From positions 10,644 to 74,643 of the forward strand of contig DASZBS010000130.1 of the NCBI GenBank assembly GCA_035943995.1: a stretch of DNA of 64,000 nucleotides, in the 5' to 3' direction. Both the position numbers and the translations under genes were made by a program. Of the stretch, positions 37,250 to 46,210 are shown piece after piece. Below the pieces are notes generated by a model. That model saw only the letters and a list, made by a program, of their open reading frames with translations. It did not search any database and had not been told where the DNA came from. Each line of letters starts with the position of its first letter. The first letter of the stretch is position 1. This DNA is from Vulcanimicrobium sp035943995. Lineage in GTDB: Bacteria; Vulcanimicrobiota; Vulcanimicrobiia; Vulcanimicrobiales; Vulcanimicrobiaceae.

Positions 37250-38311
37250 TTACGTGCGCTCGACGAACATCGCGTCCCCGAATGAAAAGAAACGGTATTG
37301 CCGATCGATCGCGGCCGCGTATGCGCGGCGCACGCGGCCGTATCCGGCAAACGCGCTGACCAGAAGCAGCAGCGTCGAGCGCGGCAAGTGAAAGTTCGTC
37401 AGGAGCGCGTCGACGACGCGAAACGTGAAGCCCGGGGTGACGAACAGATCGGTCTCGCCTTCACCGGCGGGCAAGCCGCCGCGTTGCAGCGCGGCGCCCT
37501 CGAGCGCACGCAGCACCGTGGTGCCGGCCGCGATCACGCGCCGGCCCTCGCGCTTCGCGGCCGCGATCGCCTCGGCGGTGTCGCCCGGGATCGCGTAGCG
37601 CTCCGCGTGCATCACGTGCTCGTCGACCGACGCGCCGGTCATCGGGCGAAACGTGCCGATACCGACGTCGAGCACGAGCGGCGCGACGACGACGCCGCGC
37701 GCGCGAATCGCGGCGAGCACCTCGTGCGTGAAGTGCAGCGACGCCGTCGGCGCGGCGACGCTGCCGGGGACGCGCGCGAATACCGTCTGATAGCGCTCCG
37801 CGCGCGCGGCATCGCCGGGCCCTACGTACGGCGGCAGCGGGAGCTCGCCGTGCGCTTCGAGCAGCGCGGCGACGTCGACGCCGTCGTCGAAGCGCACGAC
37901 GCGCGGACCGTCCCGGAGCACCTCGACGACGGTCGCGCCGGCGCCGCCGGCGTGCAGCCGTGCGCCGGTGCGCAGCTTGCGGCCGGGACGCACCAGCGCG
38001 AGCCACTCGCGCGCCGACGGGTCGAACGCCGCGTGCGCGCGCGGCCGCAGCAGCAGCAGCTCCGCGTCGCCGCCGCCCTCGCGCGTCACGCGCAGGCGCG
38101 CGCGCACGACGCGGGTCTCGTTGATCGCGAGCACGTCACCTGCGCGCAGCAGCGACGGGAAGTCCGCGAACGAGCGGTGCTCGAGCGCATCGCCGGGGCC
38201 GACGACCAGCAGCCGCGCCGCGTCGCGCCGCGCGGCCGGCTCGCGCGCGATCAGCGCGTCGGGGATGTCGTAGTCGTACGCCGCGGTCGCGCGCGGGTCG
38301 TCCGCGTTCAG
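37250..38311 (-). CDS. queA: S-adenosylmethionine:tRNA ribosyltransferase-isomerase QueA
   Basis: Penultimate step of queuosine synthesis: transfers the ribosyl part of SAM to preQ1-tRNA. Conserved stretches include YDYDIPDALIAREPA at the N-terminus, RPGRKLRTGARL, TASLHFTHEVLAAI, VGIGTFRPM and TNFHLPRSTLLLLVSAFAG. The N-terminal block lies upstream of every in-frame ATG, GTG or TTG. The only start-like codon is a CTG at 38309-38311 overlapping the pilZ stop (CTGA). With it the protein is 353 residues, the usual size. A GTG start at 38134 would delete a conserved 59 residues. Confidence 0.88.
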   Translation of the reverse strand: MNADDPRATAAYDYDIPDALIAREPAARRDAARLLVVGPGDALEHRSFADFPSLLRAGDVLAINETRVVRARLRVTREGGGDAELLLLRPRAHAAFDPSAREWLALVRPGRKLRTGARLHAGGAGATVVEVLRDGPRVVRFDDGVDVAALLEAHGELPLPPYVGPGDAARAERYQTVFARVPGSVAAPTASLHFTHEVLAAIRARGVVVAPLVLDVGIGTFRPMTGASVDEHVMHAERYAIPGDTAEAIAAAKREGRRVIAAGTTVLRALEGAALQRGGLPAGEGETDLFVTPGFTFRVVDALLTNFHLPRSTLLLLVSAFAGYGRVRRAYAAAIDRQYRFFSFGDAMFVERT

Positions 38312-38655
38312 CTCGTCGGGATTCGTTGGCGTTCGATCTCCAGAAACGACTGCAGCGTGCGGCTGTCTTCATCGGACAGGTCCACGAAGTGGACGCCGCA
38401 CTGAAACGTGTCGCGCTCCTGCGAGCGCACCCAGCGCACCTCGCCGCGCAGCACGAAGAACGGCGCGCGTTTGAACGTGAACGTATAGCGCGTGCCTTTG
38501 GGCAGATATTGGTCGGAGATCACGCGCATGCCCGTCGCGCTGATGTCGGCGATCGCGGCGCGGAACAGCATGAACGACAGCTTGTCCTCGACGACGACGT
38601 CGATGAACTTGCGCAGGCGGACGGCGCCGTCGGCGCCGTGTTCGTCGTCAGCCAC
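38308..38655 (-). CDS. PilZ-domain protein
   Basis: The 115-residue single PilZ domain has an N-terminal basic RLRKF, the ADISATGMRVIS motif (D/NxSxxG, about 37-43), then alternating strands YTFTFKRAPFFVLRGEVRWVRSQ and FQCGVHFVDLSDEDSRTLQSFL. Likely c-di-GMP receptor, although the arginine motif is only partly kept. It overlaps spoIID upstream and queA downstream. A window-mate HD-GYP enzyme could tune its ligand. Confidence 0.85.
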   Translation of the reverse strand: MADDEHGADGAVRLRKFIDVVVEDKLSFMLFRAAIADISATGMRVISDQYLPKGTRYTFTFKRAPFFVLRGEVRWVRSQERDTFQCGVHFVDLSDEDSRTLQSFLEIERQRIPTS

Positions 38656-39646
38656 TGCTCACCGTGGTTCCGGGGAAGTAGAACGCGAGGATGTCGGCCG
38701 CCGGCGCACCAGACGCCGCGAAGAATTTCGCACCCCATTGGCAGAGCCCCACCCCGTGGCCACGCCCCGAGCCTTCGATGAGCAGTCGCGGCGCGGCCTG
38801 CGCCGGATCGATACGCACGGACCGCAGCCACAAGCTGCGCACGACGTCGTAGCCGAGCGCGCGCCGGAAATCGGCGACCGGCACGCTGACCGTCGTCGTC
38901 CCCATCAGCGCGACGCTGCGCGGGCGCCCGGTGGCGTCGGGATCGCTCAACGCGGTGCCGGTGAGCGTGCCGCCGGTGCGCGCGCCGAACGCCGCGACCG
39001 CACGGTCGAGCGGCACGGCGCGTTCCCAGCGGTACTCCGGCGCTTGCAGGCAGTACGGGTCGACGACGCCGCGCAGATACGGTAGCGGCGCGCCGTTCCA
39101 CACCGCCGCGACGTCGGCGGTGTGACCGCCGCAACACGACGAGTAGAACACCGACGCCGGGCCGCCGCCAAAACGCAGCGTCTTGCCGCGCGACGCCTGG
39201 ATCGCTGCCGTCGCGGCGGGATGCTCCGCCTCGACGCCGCCCCAGCGCTGGTCGGACTCGTTCGCCTGCACGTCGTACGGCCGCGACAGGGAGCGGCGCG
39301 CGAGCGCGAACGTGCGCGCGACGATCGCTTGCGCTTCGAGCGCCGCGGCGGGCCACGACGGCGGCGACTCCAGCGGCACGACGCCTTGCAGGTACGCGTC
39401 GACGTCGATCGTCGTGACGAGCATGAACTTGCCGTCGCCCGTGCCGACCGTCGACGGCGCGCCGCGCCAGCGCTTGCCGCCGAACGCGAACGTCCCGTCC
39501 GCCGCGACGTGCGGTATCTCGCCGCGCGTGTCGTTCGCGACGAGCACGCGAATCTGCGGTGACAGCGGATCCCACACGTCGAGCCCGCCGGTGCCGATCG
39601 CGGTGGCGGCACCGAACAGCTTCAGGAACGCAGCGCGCGCGATCAC
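38648..39646 (-). CDS. SpoIID/LytB-domain protein
   Basis: The 332-residue protein has a short N-terminal hydrophobic segment (FLKLFGAATAIGTGG) and the SpoIID fold: VDVDAYLQGVVPLESPPSWPAAALEAQAIVARTFAL (with the catalytic-type Glu), FYSSCCGGHTADVAAVW and GRGHGVGLCQWGAKFFA. Family members are lytic transglycosylases or amidase enhancers acting on denuded peptidoglycan. GTG start overlapping the ruvB stop. Occurrence outside sporulators is common in Terrabacteria. Confidence 0.9.
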   Translation of the reverse strand: MIARAAFLKLFGAATAIGTGGLDVWDPLSPQIRVLVANDTRGEIPHVAADGTFAFGGKRWRGAPSTVGTGDGKFMLVTTIDVDAYLQGVVPLESPPSWPAAALEAQAIVARTFALARRSLSRPYDVQANESDQRWGGVEAEHPAATAAIQASRGKTLRFGGGPASVFYSSCCGGHTADVAAVWNGAPLPYLRGVVDPYCLQAPEYRWERAVPLDRAVAAFGARTGGTLTGTALSDPDATGRPRSVALMGTTTVSVPVADFRRALGYDVVRSLWLRSVRIDPAQAAPRLLIEGSGRGHGVGLCQWGAKFFAASGAPAADILAFYFPGTTVSSG

Positions 39647-40728
39647 AGCAGGCGCTGCTGCGCGCCCTCTCGCGCGCGCAGGCCCAGATGCGCGAGCGCG
39701 GCCGGCGTCGTCTTGCGGCCTTGCGCCGTGCGTTGCACGAAGCCGATCTTGAGCAGGTACGGTTCGACGACGTCCTCGAGCGTTTCCACGTCCTCGGTCA
39801 ACGTCGCCGCAATCGCGTTGATCCCCACCGGACCGCCGCCGTACTGGTTCGCGATCGTGTCGAGGTAGGCACGGTCGAGCCGGTCGAGGCCGCGCGCGTC
39901 GACGCCTTCGCGGCGCAGCGCTTCGTCGGCGACCTCGGCGGTGATGACGCCGTCGGCGCGCACCTCGGCGAAGTCGCGCACGCGCCGCAGCAGACGGTTC
40001 GCGACGCGCGGCGTGCCGCGGCTGCGCTCGGCGATGGTGCGCGCGCCCGCGGCGTCCATCGCGATGTCGAGCACGCGCGCGCTGCGCTCGGCGATGCGCT
40101 GCAGCTCGGCCGGCTCGTAGTACGCGAGGTGGTGCACGATGCCGAACCGGTCGCGCAGCGGCGCCGACAGCATCCCCGCGCGCGTCGTCGCGCCGACGAG
40201 CGTGAAGCGCTTGAGCGGGAGCTTGAGCGTCTTCGCGTACGCGCCGCGGTCGACGACGAAGTCGATCTGGAAGTCCTCCATCGCGGGATAGAGGTATTCT
40301 TCCACCACGGTGCCGAGCCGGTGGATCTCGTCGACGAACAGCACGTCGCCGCGTTCGAGCCGGGTGAGGATGCCGACGAGATCTTTCGGCTTCTCGAGCG
40401 TCGGGCCCGACGTCGGGTGCATCGTGCCGCCGGTCGCGCGCGCGATCAAGTTCGCGAGCGTGGTCTTGCCCAGCCCCGGCGGCCCGGAGAACAACACGTG
40501 CTCGAGCGGCTCGCCGCGCCGCGCGGCGGCGTCGATCGCGATGCGCAAGTTGTCGACGACCTGCTCCTGGCCGACGTAGTCCTCGAACGACCGCGGCCGC
40601 AGCGTCGCACCGTACACCTCGTCTTCGAGCGAAGCATCGGTCCCGACGATGCGCGCTTCTGCCTCTGCTTCCGCGTTCGCCGGGACGTCGTCCCCTGCGA
40701 CGATCTTCTTGCGCACCGAATCGCTCAC
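39643..40728 (-). CDS. ruvB: Holliday junction branch-migration ATPase RuvB
   Basis: Hexameric motor of the RuvABC resolvasome. The 361 residues show RPRSFEDYVGQEQVVDNL, Walker A GPPGLGKTTLA, Walker B LFVDEIHRL, sensor VGATTRAGMLSAPLRDRFG and the winged-helix end GPVGINAIAATLTED...VQRTAQGR. GTG start overlaps the ruvA stop. Confidence 0.97.
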   Translation of the reverse strand: MSDSVRKKIVAGDDVPANAEAEAEARIVGTDASLEDEVYGATLRPRSFEDYVGQEQVVDNLRIAIDAAARRGEPLEHVLFSGPPGLGKTTLANLIARATGGTMHPTSGPTLEKPKDLVGILTRLERGDVLFVDEIHRLGTVVEEYLYPAMEDFQIDFVVDRGAYAKTLKLPLKRFTLVGATTRAGMLSAPLRDRFGIVHHLAYYEPAELQRIAERSARVLDIAMDAAGARTIAERSRGTPRVANRLLRRVRDFAEVRADGVITAEVADEALRREGVDARGLDRLDRAYLDTIANQYGGGPVGINAIAATLTEDVETLEDVVEPYLLKIGFVQRTAQGRKTTPAALAHLGLRAREGAQQRLL

Positions 40729-41357
40729 GCCGGCGTCCCCGTCGCGTTGCGCTGGCGGTAGATCTCCGCGAGCAGCGCTTCGGCGTCGTCGATCCGAGGC
40801 GCGCGTTCTAAGGTTTCGGCGATCATCGCTTCGGCTTCGGTGCGCTTGTACGCGAGCTGCAGCAGCACGGTGAGCGCTTCGCTCGCGAACTCCGGCATCG
40901 GCGGCTTGTCGGGCACCTCGCGCCGCGGCGCGTCTTGGATGAGCAAGAAGCGCGCGACCTTGCCTTGCAGCTTGGCTACGATGTCGCGCGCCTTCTGCTG
41001 ACCGATGCCCGGCAGCGTTTTGAGGAACGCGTGGTCGCCTTCGTCGATCGCGCGCGCGATGCGCGCCATCGGCGCGGAGAACGCGCGCGCCGCGGACTTC
41101 GGCCCGATCGACGCGACCGACAGCAACGCCTCGAAGAACTCGCGCTCGATCCCGTTGGTGAAGCCGAAGAACGTGAAGCGGCCGGCGTTGCCGTCGAGCG
41201 CGAAGTGCGCGTAGATCTCCAGCGTGACCGGGCCGGAGTCGCCGACCTTTGCCGCGACGCTGGGCGGCAGCACGACGTCGTACGCGAGCCCGCCGGCGTC
41301 GACGCGCACGACCTCGCCCGTGCGTTCGAGCACGGTGCCTTCGATGCGTGAGAACAC
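40725..41357 (-). CDS. ruvA: Holliday junction DNA-binding protein RuvA
   Basis: Tetrameric junction binder that loads RuvB. The 210 residues start MFSRIEGTVLERTGEVVRVDAGG (OB fold), then helix-hairpin-helix pairs (LLSVASIGPKSAARAF and LKTLPGIGQQKARDIVAKL) and the C-terminal RuvB-binding helix domain with AYKRTEAEAMI. GTG start two bases after the ruvC stop; the longer frame upstream is inside ruvC. Confidence 0.95.
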   Translation of the reverse strand: MFSRIEGTVLERTGEVVRVDAGGLAYDVVLPPSVAAKVGDSGPVTLEIYAHFALDGNAGRFTFFGFTNGIEREFFEALLSVASIGPKSAARAFSAPMARIARAIDEGDHAFLKTLPGIGQQKARDIVAKLQGKVARFLLIQDAPRREVPDKPPMPEFASEALTVLLQLAYKRTEAEAMIAETLERAPRIDDAEALLAEIYRQRNATGTPA

Positions 41358-41359
41358 GG

Positions 41360-41911
41360 TCAGGCGAGCCGGGTGGCGCGGGAGCGGCGCTGGGGCATCA
41401 CCACGCCGAGTTCGGCGAAGCGGTCCCGTTGTGCTTCCACGTTCGCGAAGGCGATCGCCAGCGCGAGCGCGTCGGACACGTCGTCGGGCTGGGGCGGCGC
41501 GGCCAGGCCGAGCAGCTGGACCACCATGCCCTTCACCTGGGCCTTCGTCGCCGAGCCGCTGCCGGCGATCGCGCGCTTCACCGCGCTGTGCGCGAGGTCG
41601 TGCACGCCGACGCCGTGCGCGCCGGCGGCGAGCGCGAGCACGCCGCGCGCGTGACCCATCAGCACGGCGGTGCGCGGGTGGTCGTACGCCGTCCACAGCT
41701 CTTCGACCACCATGCAGTCGGGCCGCGTCGCGCGCAGCACCTCGACCATCCCGTCGTGGAGCTGCACCAGCCGCTGTTCGAGCGCAGCATGCGGGTCGGG
41801 CTGCAGGACGCCGCCTTCGATCAGGCGGAGCGCGCCGTCGCGCACCTCGACGACGCCGTAGCCCGTCGTGCGCAACCCGGGATCGACGCCGAGGATTCGC
41901 CGCGCGCCCAC
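41360..41911 (-). CDS. ruvC: Holliday junction resolvase RuvC
   Basis: Cuts Holliday junctions symmetrically. The 183 residues show the catalytic acidic residues in LGVDPGLRTTGYG, VVEELW, and PDDVSDALALAIAFA. KRAIAGSGSATKAQVKGMV is the DNA-contact block. GTG start one base after the pknB stop. The C-terminal tail is basic. Confidence 0.96.
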   Translation of the reverse strand: MGARRILGVDPGLRTTGYGVVEVRDGALRLIEGGVLQPDPHAALEQRLVQLHDGMVEVLRATRPDCMVVEELWTAYDHPRTAVLMGHARGVLALAAGAHGVGVHDLAHSAVKRAIAGSGSATKAQVKGMVVQLLGLAAPPQPDDVSDALALAIAFANVEAQRDRFAELGVVMPQRRSRATRLA

Positions 41912-41912
41912 G

Positions 41913-43994
41913 CTAGCCGCCGGAGCGCATGACGTGCAGCACCACCGACTCCCCCGGCTTGAGCGTGCTGTTCGCCTCCGGCTCCGTGCTCACGACCTGA
42001 CCGTCTTGCAGCGAGCTCTCCTGCGTGTACGCGATGTTGCCGACCTGGTAGCCGCTCGCGATGAGCTTGCTCTTCGCTTCCTCGAGCGTCATGCCGGTGA
42101 CGTCGGGGACGCTGCCCGAAACGCTCCAGTAGATCGTCACGGTCGCGCCCTTCTTCACCTTGGCGCCGGGGTCGGGTTTCTGCAGCGAGATCTTGCCCGT
42201 CGGATTCGCCGCGTCGACCGTGTACGACATCGCCGGCGTGAGGCCGGCCGCGCGCAATGCCGCTTGCGCCGCGTCGGGATCGTTGCCGACGACGTTCGGC
42301 ACCGCGATCGTGGACGGTCCGGTGCTGACGATGACGTTCACCGTGGAGTTCGGCGCGGCGCTGGACGACGGCTGCGGATCTTGCGACGCCACCACGTCTT
42401 TGGGGATCGTGTCGCTCTCGGTCTGCTGCGCGACGTTGAGCGTCAAGCCGAGGGCCGCCAGCGTCTTGCGCGCCGCCGTGGACGTCATGCCGACGAGGTC
42501 GGGCACGAAGATCGGCTTGACGCCCTTGGACACGGTGAGCGCCACGACCGAGTTCTGGCGCACGGACGTGCCCGGCGGCGGGTTCACGTCGATCAACTGC
42601 TTCGCGGGAACGCTGCTCGAGAACGCTTCGACCACTTTGTACTTCAGCTTGTTGCTGGTGAGCGAGCGCACCGCGTCATCGACGTTGTAGTCTTTGATGT
42701 CGGGGACCGCCACACGCGGTAACCCGCCCGAGATGACGAGCGTGACGACGTCGTTCTTGCTCACCGGCGTGCCGGCCGGCGGATCCTGGCGGATCACGCG
42801 GTCGACGGGCACCGTCGAGTTGTCTTCGTTGGCGATCTTCGATACCAGACCCAGCTCCAGCAGCCGCTTCTGCGCGGTGCTCGCCATCATGCCTTGCAGC
42901 TTCGGCAACGCGATCTGCTGCGCCGCACCGGGCCCGCCGCGCAAGGCGAAGTAGCCGATGAGGATCGCCGCAGCCAGCAGCGCCGGGAACAGCAGCCAGC
43001 GCAGATCCCGGCGCGGCTCGACGTAGTCCGTCTCGAACGTCTCGACGACGGCCGGCTCGGTGCGATCCGGCGCCACCGACCGGCGCGGCGGCGGCGTGAC
43101 GGTGGGGATGCGCGTCGTCGGCGCGTCGCCGAGCGCACCGTCGAGCGGCTGCGTGACGTTGGGGCGCTCGCGCGCTTCGCGCAGCGCGCTCGCCAGCTCG
43201 GTCGCGGACGCGAAGCGCTCGCGCGGGTCTTTGCGCAGCAAGCGCGCGACGATCGAAGCGACCGCCGGGCTCACGTTGTTCGCTTTGGGGTCGATCGCCG
43301 GCGCGTCGGCGGAGACGTGCTTGAGCGCGACCGCGACCGCGTTGTCGCCGGTGAACGGCAGCGCGCCGGTGAGCATCTGGTAGAGCACGACGCCGACGGA
43401 ATAGAGATCGCTGCGCTCGTCGATGTCGTGCCCTTGCGCCTGCTCGGGCGAGATGTACGCGACGCTGCCCATCACCATCCCCGGCTGCGTCACGCCGAGC
43501 GTGTGCTCCGAGACGGCGCGCGCGATGCCGAAGTCGCTCAGCTTGACGACGTCGTCCTTGGTGACGAGAATGTTCGCCGGCTTGACGTCGCGGTGCAGCA
43601 GCCCCTGGCGGTGCGCGTACGCTAGGCCGCTCGCGATCTGGATCGCGTAGTCGAGGGCGACGGGCTCCGGCAGCACGCGCTCCTGGCGCATCAAGTCGCC
43701 CAGCGTCGCGCCGTCGACGAGCTCCATGACGATGTAGTACGAGTGGTCCTCGCTCCCGAAGTCGTACACGTTGACGATGTTCGGGTGCGACAGCTTCGCG
43801 GCCGACTGCGCTTCGTACGAGAAGCGCTTGACGAAATCGTCGTCGCTCGCGTACTGCTCGCGCAGCACCTTGATCGCGACGCGCCGCCGCAGCAGCGTAT
43901 CCGTGCCGACGTACACGTTCGCCATCCCCCCGTTCCCGAGGGTGCCGTCAACGCGGTACCGGTTGTTAAAAGTTTTCTCGGTGGGCGGGTTCAC
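41913..43994 (-). CDS. pknB: PASTA-domain Ser/Thr protein kinase
   Basis: Membrane kinase sensing peptidoglycan fragments or lipid II and phosphorylating cell-division and wall proteins. Cytoplasmic kinase domain (about 10-270) with GNGGMANVYVG, VAIKVL, HRDVKPANILV and SDFGIA; transmembrane helix about 340-357 (WLLFPALLAAAILIGYFAL); five extracytoplasmic PASTA repeats, recognisable by VPDxxG..A...L cores. The 693-residue length is typical. It follows the PBP gene by nine bases, the conserved PBP-pknB pairing, and leads into ruvCAB. Confidence 0.96.
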   Translation of the reverse strand: MNPPTEKTFNNRYRVDGTLGNGGMANVYVGTDTLLRRRVAIKVLREQYASDDDFVKRFSYEAQSAAKLSHPNIVNVYDFGSEDHSYYIVMELVDGATLGDLMRQERVLPEPVALDYAIQIASGLAYAHRQGLLHRDVKPANILVTKDDVVKLSDFGIARAVSEHTLGVTQPGMVMGSVAYISPEQAQGHDIDERSDLYSVGVVLYQMLTGALPFTGDNAVAVALKHVSADAPAIDPKANNVSPAVASIVARLLRKDPRERFASATELASALREARERPNVTQPLDGALGDAPTTRIPTVTPPPRRSVAPDRTEPAVVETFETDYVEPRRDLRWLLFPALLAAAILIGYFALRGGPGAAQQIALPKLQGMMASTAQKRLLELGLVSKIANEDNSTVPVDRVIRQDPPAGTPVSKNDVVTLVISGGLPRVAVPDIKDYNVDDAVRSLTSNKLKYKVVEAFSSSVPAKQLIDVNPPPGTSVRQNSVVALTVSKGVKPIFVPDLVGMTSTAARKTLAALGLTLNVAQQTESDTIPKDVVASQDPQPSSSAAPNSTVNVIVSTGPSTIAVPNVVGNDPDAAQAALRAAGLTPAMSYTVDAANPTGKISLQKPDPGAKVKKGATVTIYWSVSGSVPDVTGMTLEEAKSKLIASGYQVGNIAYTQESSLQDGQVVSTEPEANSTLKPGESVVLHVMRSGG

Positions 43995-44003
43995 GGTCGC
44001 CGC

Positions 44004-45398
44004 TTAACTTCGCGACCGGGCGAGCGCGACCCGCAGGACCTCGCGGGCGATGGGAGCGGCATAGGTTCCCCCGTACCCGACGTTCTCGACGACCACCGCG
44101 ACCGCCACGCGCGGTGCTTCGGCGGGCGCGAACGCGACGAACCATGCGTGCGAGCGGCCGTGCGGGTTCGTGGCGGTCCCCGTCTTGCCCGCCACCGTCA
44201 CGTCCGGAAGCCGGGCGGCCGTGCCGGTGCCGCGCTTGACGACGCCGACCATGAGGTCGCGGACGGCGTGCGCCGTGTCCGCGGAGATCGGCTGCGCGAG
44301 CGTCTCCGGCCGCGTGGCGATCCCCGTCTCGCTGCCGGCGACGCGGCGCACGAGGTAGGGCCGCGGGGTCGCGCCGTCGTGCGCGATCGTCGCATCGATG
44401 AGCGCCATGCGCATCGGCGTCACCAGCAGCGACGCCTGCCCGAAGCCGAGCTGCGCGAGGATTCCCGCGTACACGTCTTTCTTGGCGGGCAGCCGGTCGC
44501 GCGTGACCGGGATGTCGAAGTCCTCGGGCTGCCCGAAGCCCCACTTCGCGGCGTACTCGAACCACGTGTCGACGCCGATCTTGAGCGCGATCTGCGCGAA
44601 GTCGACGTTCGAGCTCAGCGCGAACGCGCCGGCGAGATCCTGCGTCCCGGTGACTTCCTCTTCGTCGTTGTGCACGGTGAAGTTGCCGATGGTGAAGCCG
44701 CCCGCGTCGCTGAACGTCGACTGCGGCGTGACGACGCCCGCGTCGAGCGCGTCGGCGGCGGTGACGATCTTGAACGTAGAACCCGGCGGGTAGAGGCCGC
44801 CGGTCGAGCGGTCGAGCAGCGGCGACGCCGGGTCCTTGATCAGCGTTGGCCACAGCCGGTCGAGCGCGTTGGGATCGTACGACGGCACCGACGCGAGCGC
44901 CAGCACCGCGCCCGTGCGCGGGTCGAGCACGATGCCGGCCGCGCGCGCGTGGCGCGACAACCCGGCGACGAGCGCTTTCTGCACGGTGAGGTCGAGCGTC
45001 GTGACGACGTCGGCGCCGCGCGGCGCACCGTGCTTGCCCGCCAGGATCTGCGCGAGCTGCGAGAGCGGGTCGACCGCATCCGTGTGCGCGGCGAGCACGC
45101 GGTCGTACGCGTCTTCCAGGCCCGCGGTGCCGTAGCGCGCCGACGCGTAGCCGACCGCCTGCGCGACGAGCGCGCCTTGCGGGTACGCGCGCTTGGCGCC
45201 GCGCGTGATCGCGAGCGGCGTGCCGTCGGATGCGAGGATCGAGCCGCGGCCGACCGCGATCGCCGTGTGCCGCGGATTGTACTGGCTCGCCGAGAGCTTC
45301 GGGCCGACGATGACCTGCAGCCAGATCTGGCGCAGCGCCAGCACCGCGAAGAGCACGATGAACACCGCGCCGAGCCGCGCGATCGCGCGATCGGTCAG
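44004..45398 (-). CDS. pbpA: Class B penicillin-binding protein (PbpA/FtsI-like transpeptidase)
   Basis: Cross-links peptidoglycan. N-terminal anchor (AVFIVLFAVLALRQIWLQVIV), a short dimerisation region, then the transpeptidase with active-site Ser in PPGSTFKIVTA, ALSSNVDF (SxN) and VAGKTGTATNP (KTG). No ATG or GTG precedes the anchor with natural residues. A CTG at 45396-45398 overlaps the upstream stop as CTGA and gives MTDRAIARLGAVF, 464 residues. A GTG further in would start within the hydrophobic helix. The short length resembles PbpA of actinobacterial pknB clusters. Confidence 0.9.
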   Translation of the reverse strand: MTDRAIARLGAVFIVLFAVLALRQIWLQVIVGPKLSASQYNPRHTAIAVGRGSILASDGTPLAITRGAKRAYPQGALVAQAVGYASARYGTAGLEDAYDRVLAAHTDAVDPLSQLAQILAGKHGAPRGADVVTTLDLTVQKALVAGLSRHARAAGIVLDPRTGAVLALASVPSYDPNALDRLWPTLIKDPASPLLDRSTGGLYPPGSTFKIVTAADALDAGVVTPQSTFSDAGGFTIGNFTVHNDEEEVTGTQDLAGAFALSSNVDFAQIALKIGVDTWFEYAAKWGFGQPEDFDIPVTRDRLPAKKDVYAGILAQLGFGQASLLVTPMRMALIDATIAHDGATPRPYLVRRVAGSETGIATRPETLAQPISADTAHAVRDLMVGVVKRGTGTAARLPDVTVAGKTGTATNPHGRSHAWFVAFAPAEAPRVAVAVVVENVGYGGTYAAPIAREVLRVALARSRS

Positions 45399-46162
45399 GA
45401 CGAACGCTCCGCGCGCTCCGCGCGCTCGCGCAGCAGCGTGTAGCCGCCGCTCGTGCGCACGGCGAGGTGCGGGTGGTCGGCGTCGGCGGCGATCGCTTCG
45501 TTGATGAGACGGTGCGCGAGCTCGTCCTCCAGGCCGTCGATCGCGAGCACGGCGTCTACCGACACCTCGTCGAGCAGCGGGCCCGCCACGTATGCGGCGT
45601 GCGGGATGGTTTCCCAGAAGCGCTCTTCGTAGGGGGCGTCGCGCCACGGCCCGCGCTTGCCGAACACCGTCTGATGGTAGTCCCACGCGCACAAGCGGCG
45701 TTCGTTCCACACGAAGTGATCGCGCACGCACGTTCGGCGGCAGATCGCGCACTGCACGAGCGACTCGGGCGCGTGCGCGAGCGCGTCGAGGATGTCTTCG
45801 GGCAGATCTTCGGGATTGACGACGACGTCGTCGGTGAGCACCGCGGGGACCGCGGCGGACCAGCCGATGCGCGCCAGCAGCTCGAGCTCGCGCAGCGATG
45901 AGACGAACGAGCGCTCGTCGCTGGGATCGAACGTCTGATCCGTCCAGCCGGCGAGGTTGTCGGCGGCGATGCCGACGCGCTGCCAGTTCTCGCCGAGCAC
46001 GACGCCGATCGGCGTCCACGCGAGCGGCACGAGCCACGCGCTCACCTGCCGGTTGTCCGGCACGAGGCTCGAACTGAACGCGAGCGTGCTGGCATTTCCG
46101 CCGAGGATGTACGCGCGAGATTCGCTCTTGGGTTCGATTTCGCTCGGTGGGTCGATCGGCAT
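45395..46162 (-). CDS. Hypothetical protein upstream of the PBP
   Basis: Not recognised. The 255-residue cytoplasmic protein starts MPIDPPSEIEPKSESRAYILG. It has a hydrophobic but not membrane-like centre (VSAWLVPLAWTPIGVVLGENW) and a cysteine cluster CAICRRTC...RRLCAWDYH (about 152-180) that may bind zinc. The C-terminus is helical and ends in an Arg/Glu-rich tail. Its stop overlaps the CTG start of the PBP, so it is translationally coupled to wall synthesis. In related clusters FHA-domain or FtsW genes occupy this place, but no such domain is seen. Confidence 0.75.
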   Translation of the reverse strand: MPIDPPSEIEPKSESRAYILGGNASTLAFSSSLVPDNRQVSAWLVPLAWTPIGVVLGENWQRVGIAADNLAGWTDQTFDPSDERSFVSSLRELELLARIGWSAAVPAVLTDDVVVNPEDLPEDILDALAHAPESLVQCAICRRTCVRDHFVWNERRLCAWDYHQTVFGKRGPWRDAPYEERFWETIPHAAYVAGPLLDEVSVDAVLAIDGLEDELAHRLINEAIAADADHPHLAVRTSGGYTLLRERAERAERSS

Positions 46163-46210
46163 AGTCACCGCGCTTCGCGTACGGCACGGCGTGGGTACGA
46201 TCCCGCTGCC

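Noticed and set aside
37250..38134. QueA starting at the GTG 38134
   Set aside because: Would remove the conserved N-terminal block (YDYDIPDALIAREPA...), which is encoded in frame upstream without any stop.
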